64,000 bases of DNA from Halobacteriales archaeon QS_8_69_26 (lineage in GTDB: Archaea; Halobacteriota; Halobacteria; Halobacteriales; SW-7-71-33), in NCBI GenBank assembly GCA_003023195.1, contig PXRX01000010.1:1-64000 (forward strand). The letters are read 5' to 3'. Position numbers and translations under genes: made by a program. The notes under the pieces were generated by a model. It did no database searches, was not told where the DNA came from, and worked only from the letters and a program-made list of their open reading frames with translations. This document shows, one piece after another, positions 33,026-41,496 of this stretch (position 1 is its first letter; every line of letters starts with the position of its first letter).

Positions 33026-34333
33026 TCACTCCTCACGGTTCCCTCCGTCGGTGAGGGGTGCCGGTTCGGTCGTCGATCCCTCCGGCTCGTCTTCACCGGT
33101 CGTCCCGGTATCGTCGGATCCCGACTCGTCGTCGCCGTCCGCCTCGGTGGCGAGGCGGGCCTGGAACCCGTGGTACTTGGCGACGCCGGTCGCGTCGTCC
33201 TGTGCGATGCCGTCGACCGTCTCGGTGTCGAACGAGGCTGCGGACTCCGAGTAGGCGGCGTGGTCGGTATCGCGGGCGACCGGGCGGACGGTCCCGCCGT
33301 GGAGTTTGCACGTCACCGTCCCGGTGACCGTCGCCTGAGTGGTCTCGATGAAGGCCTCCAGGGCGTCGACCACCGGCGCGGCGAGAAGGCCCTCGTAGGC
33401 CTTCTCGCCCCACTGGGCGTCGACGTCGGCCTTCGCGTCGCGTTCGTCCTTCGTGAGGACGAGCCCCTCAAGGGCCTCGTGGGCGGTCAGCAGGACCGTC
33501 GCGGCGGGGTGTTCGTAGTTCTCGCGGACCTTCAGGCCGAGCATCCGGTCCTCCATCATATCCGTACGCCCGACGCCGTGCGCACCGGCGACGTCGTTCA
33601 GGTGGGCGATCAGTTCCGCCGGGTCCATGGCCTCGCCGTCGACGGCGACCGGGACGCCCGACTCGAAGGTGACGGTCACCGTCTCGGGGTCGGCCGATCC
33701 CGGCTCGTCGGTCCACTCGTAGACGTCCTCGGGGGGAACGTGGCCGGGGTCCTCCAGGTCGGAGCCCTCGACCGAGCGACTCCAGAGGTTGGCGTCGATG
33801 GACCAGTCGCCCTCGTTCCCGCCCTCGACGGGGAGGCCCTTCTCGGCGGCGTACTCCAGTTCCCAGTCGCGCGTCAGTCCGAGTTCGCGGACCGGGGCGA
33901 TCACGTCGAGGTCCGAGGCGCGCCAGACCGCCTCGAACCGTAGCTGGTCGTTGCCCTTGCCGGTACAGCCGTGGGCCAGTGCCGAACAGCCGTACTCCTC
34001 GGCCGCGTCGAGGATCGCTTCGGCGATAACGGGACGCGCCAGGGCAGTCCCGAGGGGGTAGCCCTGGTAGTCGGCGTTCGCCTGGACCGCGTCCAGGCAG
34101 ACTGCGGCGAAGTCGTCGACCTCGTCGAGGACGACCTGTTCGATGTCCAGGGCGTCGGCCGTCTCGGCCGCCTCGGTCATCTCTGCTTCTGGCTGGCCGA
34201 CGTCGACGGTGACGCCGATCACCTCGTCGTAGCCGTACTCCTCTTTCAGTAGCGGTACGCAGACTGTCGTGTCGAGCCCGCCGGAGAAGGCGAGCGCGAC
34301 GGTTTTCTCGTCGTCGTGTGTCGGGTGTGTCAT
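33026..34333 (-). CDS. argG: Argininosuccinate synthase
   Basis: A 435-aa N-type ATP pyrophosphatase that condenses citrulline and aspartate. It has the PP-loop AFSGGLDTTVCVPLL near residue 14, ALAHGCTGKGNDQLRFE and YEWTDEPGSADPE. The C-terminal 35 residues are an acidic Ser/Thr/Glu-rich tail. The ATG at 34333 is chosen for the family start; an in-frame GTG at 34462 would add 43 unlikely residues. It is the first gene of the arginine cluster and has a long leader (see 34518-34658). Confidence 0.95.
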   Translation of the reverse strand: MTHPTHDDEKTVALAFSGGLDTTVCVPLLKEEYGYDEVIGVTVDVGQPEAEMTEAAETADALDIEQVVLDEVDDFAAVCLDAVQANADYQGYPLGTALARPVIAEAILDAAEEYGCSALAHGCTGKGNDQLRFEAVWRASDLDVIAPVRELGLTRDWELEYAAEKGLPVEGGNEGDWSIDANLWSRSVEGSDLEDPGHVPPEDVYEWTDEPGSADPETVTVTFESGVPVAVDGEAMDPAELIAHLNDVAGAHGVGRTDMMEDRMLGLKVRENYEHPAATVLLTAHEALEGLVLTKDERDAKADVDAQWGEKAYEGLLAAPVVDALEAFIETTQATVTGTVTCKLHGGTVRPVARDTDHAAYSESAASFDTETVDGIAQDDATGVAKYHGFQARLATEADGDDESGSDDTGTTGEDEPEGSTTEPAPLTDGGNREE

Positions 34334-34517
34334 CGGGGGTCCGTCGTGATTCGGCCGGCGCGGGGAACCCGGGGTGCCGGCCAGGGCGGGGATCCGGTGG
34401 CGTCGGGACGGCGGTTCCAGGATCGGAACGACGGTGTCGAAGTCGGCCGATAGCCGGATCACCCGGGGTGGTCGGTGAGCGAACGAAACGTGGATCGGGG
34501 GATGAATAGTGGTGGGC

Positions 34518-34598
34518 CTAGCGGCCCGGTCGCGGTCGGACGGCAGCGTGGCGGACGCGCTCGCCGGCGGGCGAACCGGTGACGAGGGTCCGTATCAT
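34518..34598 (-). CDS. Possible leaderless Arg-rich upstream ORF of the argGH transcript
   Basis: The predicted argG promoter (TTTATTA, minus strand, about 34624-34632) would start transcription near 34600, exactly at an ATG at 34598. That ATG opens a 26-codon frame, MIRTLVTGSPAGER...RPRPGR, with 6 Arg (three in the last six residues), ending in TAG at 34518-34520. argG starts 184 nt later. An Arg-rich peptide before an arginine operon suggests attenuation or a uORF. Arg codons are common by chance in GC-rich DNA, so coding is not shown. Confidence 0.35.
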   Translation of the reverse strand: MIRTLVTGSPAGERVRHAAVRPRPGR

Positions 34599-34621
34599 GT
34601 AGACAACTATCGAACGTCCGT

Positions 34622-34658
34622 CGTAATAAATCCCTCGGACAGACGCCGTGCTCACGGC
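34622..34658 (-). promoter_or_regulatory. Putative argG promoter and upstream palindrome
   Basis: On the minus strand, GGGATTTATTACG (34622-34634) gives a good TATA box. About 11 bp upstream of it lies the perfect palindrome GCCGTG-CT-CACGGC (34645-34658), a candidate operator or activator site. The remaining spacer to the plus-strand LWR-salt gene (34659-34840) shows nothing else I can support. Confidence 0.5.
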
Positions 34659-34870
34659 AAATTTTGGCGATCCGGCTCCGTCCGGGGATCGGCAGAGACC
34701 TGGATCGACCAGTTGATCGGTCCGGGTGCTGGTGTCCGTCAGGACGGACTCCGCTGGACCTGTCGGGTTGCCCGGCCGATCGGTTCGGCCGGGATCAGTA
34801 CTCTCCGATCGGGGGCCTGGCCCCGGGGACGAGCCGATCTGTTAACTGGCCGGACCACCACGTCCCGGAC

Positions 34871-35266
34871 GTGAGCGCGGACGACTCGCCGGGCTCGGCC
34901 CGGTACGTCTTCAGGGTGCGGTTCCGGCTCGACCCCGCCGAGGGCGTCACGACCGATCCCCGGTCGTTCGAGACGGTGCTGTCCCGGGCGGCGGACCCGC
35001 CCGGCGAGGACGGGTGGCTGTTCTTTCGGGACAACTGCTGGCGGGGCGAACTCGCAGACGCCGGGCACTTCCGTGAGCTAACGGAGGAGATGCTGGGCGT
35101 GCCCGTCGACTCCGTCGAGTTCAGCGAACTCCGGACCGACCGGGCGTACCTCGATGCACTCCGGGACGCAGTCGCCGACGACCTGGGCGCATTCAAGTCC
35201 GACACCGTGGACGAGGCACTGACCAACTACCTCGGGAGTTCGATCCACGTGGTGGAGGACCAATGA
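34871..35266 (+). CDS. LWR-salt family protein
   Basis: A 131-aa protein of the haloarchaeal LWR-salt family, named for a conserved Asn-Leu-Trp-Arg-Gly core after GWLFFRDN. This copy reads GWLFFRDN-C-WRGEL, with Cys in place of the Leu that names the family. The function of the family is unknown. It is a small soluble alpha/beta protein starting ARYVFRVRFRLDPAEG. The GTG at 34871 lies about 29 nt after CTGTTAAC, a leaderless arrangement. Its stop overlaps the start of the next gene, a lipoprotein of very different composition. Confidence 0.8.
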   Translation: MSADDSPGSARYVFRVRFRLDPAEGVTTDPRSFETVLSRAADPPGEDGWLFFRDNCWRGELADAGHFRELTEEMLGVPVDSVEFSELRTDRAYLDALRDAVADDLGAFKSDTVDEALTNYLGSSIHVVEDQ

Positions 35267-35808
35267 ACCGACGCTTCGTTTGTCTGGTCGTGATCGTAAT
35301 GGCAGCGTCGTCAGGTTGTACTGTAAACGAGGCGAGTCCGGATCCTCAGGTGGACATCTCGCTGGCCCACGAAGAATTCAACAATACTAACCGATTCACG
35401 TTTTCGGCCATAACCTCCGCAGAGGCACGCGGTTTAGATAACAATTATATATTCAGTAATGTGTCTGTCGTCCTCTACGACGAGAATAAGGATGTGATCA
35501 ACCGAAAAACGATAGGGGATCTCGATGCAAGCGATCCCAACCCGACCAATATAACGATCAACTCTACAGAAGATCCCAAATACATAATCCTCGAATCCCC
35601 TGACTTTTGGAATAAAGACGTTCCTGTAGTCGTAGCAGGGTACGTGCTCTTGGACGACGGCTACTACGGCCAATACAAATATGATAAGAAGTCAGATAAG
35701 TTCAACACGGAGAGATACAGTGAGAAACCGCGTGATCAGGACCTCGATCGGTTCGGGCCCTCACCGTCGATCCTGAAAGCTCCTGGCGATCCGGTGGTTC
35801 TCGGGTGA
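35263..35808 (+). CDS. AT-rich lipoprotein of unknown function
   Basis: A 181-aa protein with a signal peptide (MNRRFVCLVVIVMAASSGC) and lipobox ASSGC, so Cys19 should be lipid-modified after Sec export. The mature part is a single beta-rich domain with VDISLAHEEFNNTNRFTFSA and VSVVLYDENKDVINRKT. The codons are strikingly AT-rich (AAC/AAT, ATA, AAA) compared with every neighbour, a sign of recent transfer. The ATG overlaps the LWR-salt stop (ATGA), so it is co-translated with that gene. No homolog is recognised. Confidence 0.75.
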   Translation: MNRRFVCLVVIVMAASSGCTVNEASPDPQVDISLAHEEFNNTNRFTFSAITSAEARGLDNNYIFSNVSVVLYDENKDVINRKTIGDLDASDPNPTNITINSTEDPKYIILESPDFWNKDVPVVVAGYVLLDDGYYGQYKYDKKSDKFNTERYSEKPRDQDLDRFGPSPSILKAPGDPVVLG

Positions 35809-35870
35809 TGGAGCGGGTGGATCTCGAACCGTAACGAACCGGAGGGTCGTTCCCGGTACGGTGCTGTGAA

Positions 35871-36440
35871 CTAGCCGTCCCCGTTCTCGTCGACGATCAC
35901 GAGTTCGCCGTCCACGACGTCGACGTTGATGAGGGTCTTGACGTCGTAGCCGCGGTCCGCGACGACGTTCTCCCCGCCGACCTTTCGGATCACACAGACG
36001 GCGTCGACGACCTCCGCGCCGATGTCCTCCAGTGCGGCGATGACGGCGGCGAGGGTGCCGCCCGTCGAGAGCACGTCGTCCAGCACCAGCACGTTGTCGG
36101 AGGGTTCGACGTCGTTGATGTACATCTCGTTCTCGGAGTAGCCCGTCCGCTGGTGGAGGGCCACCTCGCCGTCCAGGCCGTACTGGCGCTTGCGGATCAC
36201 GACCAGCGGGATGTCCGTCATCAGCGACACCGCCGTCGAGATGTGGATCCCCATCGCGGCCGGCGTCACGATCTTGTCCACGTCCTCCAGTTCGGCCTTC
36301 CTGATGATTCCGATGACGACCTCGCGCATCAGTCCCGGCTCCAGCATCGGAACGCCGTCGCTGATGGGGTGTACGAAGTAGCTGTACCCGTTCTTGTCGA
36401 CGATCGGGGCTTCCAGAAGCGACCGCGCGAGCCTATCCAT
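35871..36440 (-). CDS. hpt: Hypoxanthine/guanine phosphoribosyltransferase (haloarchaeal Hpt type)
   Basis: A 189-aa phosphoribosyltransferase for purine salvage. The PRPP-binding motif is [17 protein letters not shown], preceded by [19 protein letters not shown] and followed by a closing [14 protein letters not shown]. It starts [26 protein letters not shown], the usual form in haloarchaea. TTTTTATTCG about 28 nt before the ATG supports a leaderless start. Some haloarchaeal members act on adenine; the exact base is not certain. Confidence 0.9.
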   Translation of the reverse strand: MDRLARSLLEAPIVDKNGYSYFVHPISDGVPMLEPGLMREVVIGIIRKAELEDVDKIVTPAAMGIHISTAVSLMTDIPLVVIRKRQYGLDGEVALHQRTGYSENEMYINDVEPSDNVLVLDDVLSTGGTLAAVIAALEDIGAEVVDAVCVIRKVGGENVVADRGYDVKTLINVDVVDGELVIVDENGDG

Positions 36441-36610
36441 GCTGGAGGTACACGACCCGCGAATAAAAACTGGCGATCCCGGACGCTCTCGGGAAGGGTC
36501 CACACGGGTCGCTGGCCTGCCGGCCCGACCGACTGCACCGCATCGGGACCGAGCCTCGACCCCTGAGGTTTAATGTCCGCGGGAGCATCGTTCGGAGCAG
36601 AACCGCCCGC

Positions 36611-37882
36611 ATGAGTAGCGAGACGGAGGCGCCGGGAGCCGGGATCGACGGTCGGGAGGACGGGAGCGAGTCGACCGACGGGAAGGCCCCGTTCTTGCCC
36701 GCCGACAGCGAGACGGTCCCGACCCTGTCGGTCGTCCTCCCGACGCTCAACGAGGAGGCGGGCGTTCGCCGGTGTCTCACGTGGATCGCCGAGGCCGCCG
36801 CGGAACTGGGTGTCCCGACCGAGGTCATCGTCAGCGACTCCTCGACCGACCGGACGCCGGACATCGCCCGCGAGATGGGGGCCATCGTCGTCGAACCGGA
36901 CCGGCCGGGCTACGGCTACGCCTACCGGTACGCCTTCCAGCACGTCCGCGGGGAGTACGTCGCCATCGGCGACGCCGATACGACCTACGACTTCCGGGAC
37001 CTCCCACGCCTGTTCCGCCCCGTCGCCGACGGCGAGGCGGACATCGCCCTCGGATCCAGACTCGCGGGCGAGATCCGACCGGGCGCGATGCCCGCGCTCC
37101 ACCGGTACGTCGGCAATCCCCTGCTGACCGCCTTCCTGAACGTCTTCTACGACGCCGGCGTCACCGACGCCCACTCGGGGTTCCGTGTCGTCTCGCGGGA
37201 CGCCCTGGCGGCGTTGCGCCTCCGGTCCGACGGGATGGAGTTCGCCAGCGAGATGATCATGGACGCCGCCGCCAAGGACGTGCGGATCGTCGAGGTGCCG
37301 ATAACCTACCACGAGCGGAGCGGCGAGGCGACCCTCCACAGCCTCCGCGACGGCTGGCGCCACGTCAGGTTCATGCTGGTCAACGCACCCGGGTACCTGT
37401 TCTCCGGGCCCGGGTTAGCGATGATCGGACTGGGGATCCTCGCGATGACCCTGGCCGTGGTGCCGGTCGACCTGATGGGCGTCGACCCGAACGTGCGGAC
37501 GATGATCGCCGGGAGTCTCCTGACCATCCTCGGTCTCCAGGCCACCAGCCTCGCCGTGTTCACGAAGGCCGCCGCCGACCCGATCCGCGCACCCTCGGAT
37601 CCCCTGACGACGGCGGTCGCGACCGTGATGACCCTCGAACGGGGCGTCCTGGTCGGTATCCTCGTGTTCGTCGCGGGGATAGCCTCGGCGGGCCTGTTGC
37701 TCCAGCGGTGGCTCGTCGCCGGCTACGAGGCGCTCCCGGGCCTGACCGCGGACGTCGCCGCGTTCACCGCCATCGTTGTCGGGATCCAGACGGTGTTCTT
37801 CTCGTTCTTCTTGAGCGCGATCGGTGACTACGGGACCGACCTGCCCCTCGCGGAACGGACGCGGGACGACGACGGGGACTGA
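36611..37882 (+). CDS. Family 2 glycosyltransferase with C-terminal membrane domain
   Basis: A 423-aa membrane glycosyltransferase. A GT-A domain follows a polar N-terminus: VVLPTLNEEAGVRRCLTWI, VSDSSTDRTPDIARE, the metal-binding GDADTTYDF, and SRLAGEIRPGAMP. It ends with about four helices (LFSGPGLAMIGLGILAM and on to FTAIVVGIQTVFFSFFL). This is the architecture of dolichol-phosphate sugar synthases, so it probably loads a sugar onto a polyprenyl phosphate for surface-glycan assembly. A TTTAATG lies 40 nt upstream, giving a short leader. It is convergent with the GT4 gene. Confidence 0.88.
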   Translation: MSSETEAPGAGIDGREDGSESTDGKAPFLPADSETVPTLSVVLPTLNEEAGVRRCLTWIAEAAAELGVPTEVIVSDSSTDRTPDIAREMGAIVVEPDRPGYGYAYRYAFQHVRGEYVAIGDADTTYDFRDLPRLFRPVADGEADIALGSRLAGEIRPGAMPALHRYVGNPLLTAFLNVFYDAGVTDAHSGFRVVSRDALAALRLRSDGMEFASEMIMDAAAKDVRIVEVPITYHERSGEATLHSLRDGWRHVRFMLVNAPGYLFSGPGLAMIGLGILAMTLAVVPVDLMGVDPNVRTMIAGSLLTILGLQATSLAVFTKAAADPIRAPSDPLTTAVATVMTLERGVLVGILVFVAGIASAGLLLQRWLVAGYEALPGLTADVAAFTAIVVGIQTVFFSFFLSAIGDYGTDLPLAERTRDDDGD

Positions 37883-37925
37883 GATCGGTCAGGAACGTCG
37901 GCCCCCGTATCGCCACAGGTGACGA

Positions 37926-39284
37926 TCACTCCTTCGCCAGGAGGTCGTAGTACTCGTCTATGGCCCGTTCGCGCGTGTATCGCGCCTCGAACGCCCCCCG
38001 GGCGTTCCGTCCCTGTTCGTCGACCAGCACGGGGTCGGACCGCCAGTGCTCGATGGCCTCGACGGCCGCCGATACGTCGCCCTGCGGGACCGCGACCCCG
38101 GCGTCGGCACCCTCCACGATCCGTGCCTCGTCGGAGTCCGGCGCGGTGACGGCGAGGACTGGCGTGCCGGCCGCCAGCGCGGTGTAGAGCTTGCTGGAGA
38201 CGCAGACGCCGGCGAACCCCTCCTCCACGGCGACCAGCGAAACGTCGCCCGCAGTGAGGCTGTCGGGGAGTCGTTCGCGGGGCTGGTAGGGGAGGAACTC
38301 GACCGTCCCACCGCGGACGCCGAGGTCCTCGGCCAGGGCCACCACGTCGTCCTTGCCGTCGCCCTCCCCGATCACCAGCAGGCGGAGTTCGTCGGGGTCG
38401 AACTCGGCGGCGGCCCGCACGGGCGTGGCCAGGTCGTGGAACTCACCGACGTTGCCGGAGTAGAGCACGGTGAACGTGTCGACGAGGTCGTGTTCCCGCG
38501 CGAAGGGGTTCTCCGACTTCTCCTGCGGGCGGACGAACTCGCCGTCGGCCCAGTTGTGGACCACGGTGATCGTCTCCTCCGGTCGACCCGAGCGCTCGGC
38601 GATCCGTTCCCGCATCACCGGCCCGAGTGCGACCACCTCCCCGGCGTCACGGAGCGCCGCCGCGTTGAGCCGCCGCCACACCCGTTCGAGCACCCCACCC
38701 CGCTCCAGATACCCCAGTTCGACGGGCTGGTCGGGGTAGAGGTCGTAGACGACGTAGGTGTACTCCCAGCCCCGGAGCCGGCAGACGAGCCACATCGCCA
38801 CCGGCAGGATCGGTGGGTTCGAGACGAAGAAGACCGTCCGCGGGCGACCGGGTCGGCTCACCGCCAGCGCGGCGGCCATCCACGCAGTGAACACCGCCCA
38901 GTTGAACAGTCGCCGCGGGAGCGAGGACTGCCTGACCTGGGGGGCACGGATCCGCCCCACTGGGACGCCCTCGTGCGTCGAGCGCCGGGGCTGGCGCTCG
39001 TTGTCCCCGCTGTGATAGTTGGGCTGGCCGGTCGCCACCCTGACGTCCAGGCCCCGTTCCTTCAGGCCGACCGCGAGTTCGGTCACTAACTGGCCCGTCG
39101 ACGCCGTGTCCGGGTGGAAGTACTCCGTGACCAGCAGGTACTCGCGGTCCTCCGACGTGGGGTCGGGATCCTGCTCCGGGGAATCGGAGGTGGATCCCGA
39201 CGGATCGGACTCGGTCTCCGACGGATCGGAGGTGGTCCCCGCTCGGCCGCCGGTACTGGTCGTCTCGCCCTCGTCTCCGGCCAT
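37926..39284 (-). CDS. Family 4 glycosyltransferase
   Basis: A 452-aa GT-B enzyme. The first 45 residues are an acidic Ser/Thr/Asp linker. The donor side has LLVTEYFHPDTASTGQLVTELAVGLKERG, and the C-terminal domain has FTVLYSGNVGEFHDL, LLVIGEGDGKDDVV and KLYTALAAGTPVLAV. It resembles WcaI/WbuB-type GT4 enzymes that extend extracellular or lipid-linked glycans. It is the last gene of the minus-strand glycan cluster (sulfatase-like, two epimerases, GT4), 35 bp after the epimerase stop. Confidence 0.88.
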   Translation of the reverse strand: MAGDEGETTSTGGRAGTTSDPSETESDPSGSTSDSPEQDPDPTSEDREYLLVTEYFHPDTASTGQLVTELAVGLKERGLDVRVATGQPNYHSGDNERQPRRSTHEGVPVGRIRAPQVRQSSLPRRLFNWAVFTAWMAAALAVSRPGRPRTVFFVSNPPILPVAMWLVCRLRGWEYTYVVYDLYPDQPVELGYLERGGVLERVWRRLNAAALRDAGEVVALGPVMRERIAERSGRPEETITVVHNWADGEFVRPQEKSENPFAREHDLVDTFTVLYSGNVGEFHDLATPVRAAAEFDPDELRLLVIGEGDGKDDVVALAEDLGVRGGTVEFLPYQPRERLPDSLTAGDVSLVAVEEGFAGVCVSSKLYTALAAGTPVLAVTAPDSDEARIVEGADAGVAVPQGDVSAAVEAIEHWRSDPVLVDEQGRNARGAFEARYTRERAIDEYYDLLAKE

Positions 39285-39319
39285 CCTACCACTCGTTCGG
39301 CAGCGTTCCGGCGTTCATC

Positions 39320-40417
39320 CTACCGCTCGTGCAGGAGCGTTTCGAGGTTCTCCCGGACGTAGTCGCGGTCGCGGTTGTTGGTGTACCACTCGACCGTCCG
39401 TTCGATGCCGTCCGCCAGGTCGTATTCGGGTTCCCACCCGAGGAGTTCCTCGGCCCGCGTCGTGTCCGCCGCCCGGTGGCGGACGCCGACCGGTTTGTCG
39501 GTCAGGTAGTCTCTCTCCTCGGGGTACCAGTCCAGTTGCTCGAAGATGGCCTCGGCGGCCTCGTCGATGGAGACGTACTCCGAGATACCGGCGTTGACCG
39601 GCGTCGCGTCGGTGACGTTCTCGGCCGCCAGGCGCAGTGCGCGTGTGATGTCTTTCACGTAAGTGAAGTTGCGGGTCTGCCCGCCGTCCCCCCAGATCCG
39701 GAAGGGGTCCTGGCCGGCGTAGGCCTTCGCCAGTAGCGCGATGATGGCGTGGGTCTCGTTCTCCCGCGGGCCGTACGCCGTGAAAATCCGGACCGCCGAG
39801 GCGTCGACGCCGTACTGCTCGTGGAACGCCTGCAGGGACAGTTCGCCCATGAGCTTCGCCCACCCGTAGGTCTCGTCGGCGTAGGCGCCGCCGCGTTCCT
39901 CGAAGCTCACCATGTCCTCCCGGAGGCGGCGGCGTTCCTGCTGGACGTCAGTGGGGTAGACGCAGGCGCTGGAGGCGAAGCAGATCCGTTCGGCACCGTT
40001 CTGCACGGCCGACTCGAAGACGGTGTTCGACAGCGCCATGTTCGTCGTGCAGTTGGCGGGGTAGTTGGCGATGTACCCCCGGCCGCCGTGGTCGGCCGCG
40101 AGGTGGAACACCGTGTCCATGCCACGGGTGGCCTCGTCGGCGACCGACCGCCGCTTGAGGTTCCCCTCGACGAACTCGACCCGGTCCTCGACGGCCGAGA
40201 GGAACGCCATCGACCCGGAGGAGAGGTCGTCGGCGACCCGCACGTCCGCGCCGGCGGCGACCAGGTCCTCCACGAGGTGGCTCCCGATGAACGACGCCCC
40301 GCCTGTCACGAGGACTCGCTCGCCGGTCCACTCGTCGGATCCGCTGGCGCTCCCTCGGTCGGCGTCGGGTCCGGCCCCGTTCTCCCCTACAGGTTCGGAC
40401 CTCTCACCACCGCTCAT
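39320..40417 (-). CDS. NAD-dependent epimerase/dehydratase (GDP-mannose-epimerase-like)
   Basis: A 365-aa extended SDR. After a 30-residue acidic start it has the Rossmann motif VTGGASFIGSHLVEDLVAAGADV, FHLAADHGGRGY, ICFASSACVYPTDVQ, and the catalytic Tyr-x3-Lys in ETYGWAKLMGE. RIFTAYGPRENETH and GDGGQTRNFTYVKDI define the substrate site. The SSACVYP pattern resembles GDP-mannose epimerases, but the sugar is not certain. Its ATG overlaps the stop of the second epimerase gene, so the pair is translated together. Confidence 0.9.
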   Translation of the reverse strand: MSGGERSEPVGENGAGPDADRGSASGSDEWTGERVLVTGGASFIGSHLVEDLVAAGADVRVADDLSSGSMAFLSAVEDRVEFVEGNLKRRSVADEATRGMDTVFHLAADHGGRGYIANYPANCTTNMALSNTVFESAVQNGAERICFASSACVYPTDVQQERRRLREDMVSFEERGGAYADETYGWAKLMGELSLQAFHEQYGVDASAVRIFTAYGPRENETHAIIALLAKAYAGQDPFRIWGDGGQTRNFTYVKDITRALRLAAENVTDATPVNAGISEYVSIDEAAEAIFEQLDWYPEERDYLTDKPVGVRHRAADTTRAEELLGWEPEYDLADGIERTVEWYTNNRDRDYVRENLETLLHER

Positions 40418-41439
40418 GCGCCCTCACCGCCGTCGGCGGCGACCGGCCGGCCGTCGGGGCCCACGAGTTCGGCCAGTGCCCACTGGTAGATCCGGCGGAG
40501 TCCCTCGTCGAGCCCCACCGATGGCGTCCAGTCCAGGCGCTCCTCCATCAGCGTCGTGTCCGCGCAGTAGCGGTCGGTCCCGGTCGGCTTCGAGGTGTCG
40601 TGCTCGATTGAGAGGTCCCTGCCACTGACGTCGATTATCCGCTCGGCCAGTTCGTTGATCGTGACCACCTCCGAGCCGTTGCCGAGGTTGACCGGTTCTC
40701 CGTCGGCCGCCCGCTCTATCGCCCGGACCATCCCCTCCACGAGGTCGGTGACGTAGATGAACCCGCGCTCCTGGGTGCCGTCGCCGAACAGTTCGATCGA
40801 CCCACCCTCCGGAGCCTCGATGGCCTTCCGGCACAGCGACGGGACGACGTGGCTCGACGCCGGGTCCAGGCTCTCCCGGGGACCGTAGGCGTTGAAAATC
40901 CGGACGCTCGCGGTGTCGAGGTCGCAGTCCTGGTGGTAGGCCCGGCAGGCCACCTCGCCGAGTACCTTCGCCCACCCGTAGGTGCTGTGGGGGTTCGCCG
41001 GAATCGCCCGGTCCTCGGAGAAGCGGTTGAGGCCGTCGTGTTCCTGGCGGTAGATACACGCGCTGGAGGCGAACAGCAGGCGGTCGACGCCCTCCCGGCG
41101 GGCCGCCTCCAGCACCTGGTGGTTCATCAATACCGACGGGGTGAGGCCGCCGACGTTCTCCCGCTGGATGTAGTGGATCCCCCCCACGCTGGCCGCCAGG
41201 TGGAACACCACCTCCGCGCCCTCGACGGCCCGCGTCGCGCCCGCCGCGGTCGTCAGGTCGACCGGTACGAGGTCGACGACCCCCTCGTGGTGCTCGACGT
41301 TCGACGGCGATCCCCGCGAGAAGTCGTCCGCGACGGTGACGTCGGCGCCGGCCTCGACCAGGTGGTCGACGAGGTGGGAGCCGATGAATCCGGCTCCCCC
41401 CGTCACCAGCACCGACGTCCCGTCCCAGTCAACGGTCAT
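40414..41439 (-). CDS. NAD-dependent epimerase/dehydratase
   Basis: A 341-aa extended SDR with VTGGAGFIGSHLVDHLVEAGADV, FHLAASVGGIHYIQ, LLFASSACIYRQ, the catalytic Tyr-x3-Lys in HSTYGWAKVLGE, and RIFNAYGPRESLD. It is clearly paralogous to the neighbouring epimerase (shared SSAC-Y and YGWAK-GE). Two consecutive sugar-nucleotide modifications are therefore likely. The ATG at 41439 lies 57 bp from the upstream sulfatase-like stop, with no intervening gene. Confidence 0.9.
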   Translation of the reverse strand: MTVDWDGTSVLVTGGAGFIGSHLVDHLVEAGADVTVADDFSRGSPSNVEHHEGVVDLVPVDLTTAAGATRAVEGAEVVFHLAASVGGIHYIQRENVGGLTPSVLMNHQVLEAARREGVDRLLFASSACIYRQEHDGLNRFSEDRAIPANPHSTYGWAKVLGEVACRAYHQDCDLDTASVRIFNAYGPRESLDPASSHVVPSLCRKAIEAPEGGSIELFGDGTQERGFIYVTDLVEGMVRAIERAADGEPVNLGNGSEVVTINELAERIIDVSGRDLSIEHDTSKPTGTDRYCADTTLMEERLDWTPSVGLDEGLRRIYQWALAELVGPDGRPVAADGGEGA

Positions 41440-41496
41440 CGTCCGGTAAGGGGCATCGGTCGCTCAATAATCTTGCCCCTGGGCCGAACGGTGATC

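Noticed and set aside
35329-35340. Possible extra copy of the TACAGTAA motif (TACTGTAAACG)
   Set aside because: Only one half-site, inside the lipoprotein coding sequence (GCTVNEA), without an opposing arm at the 2-bp distance.
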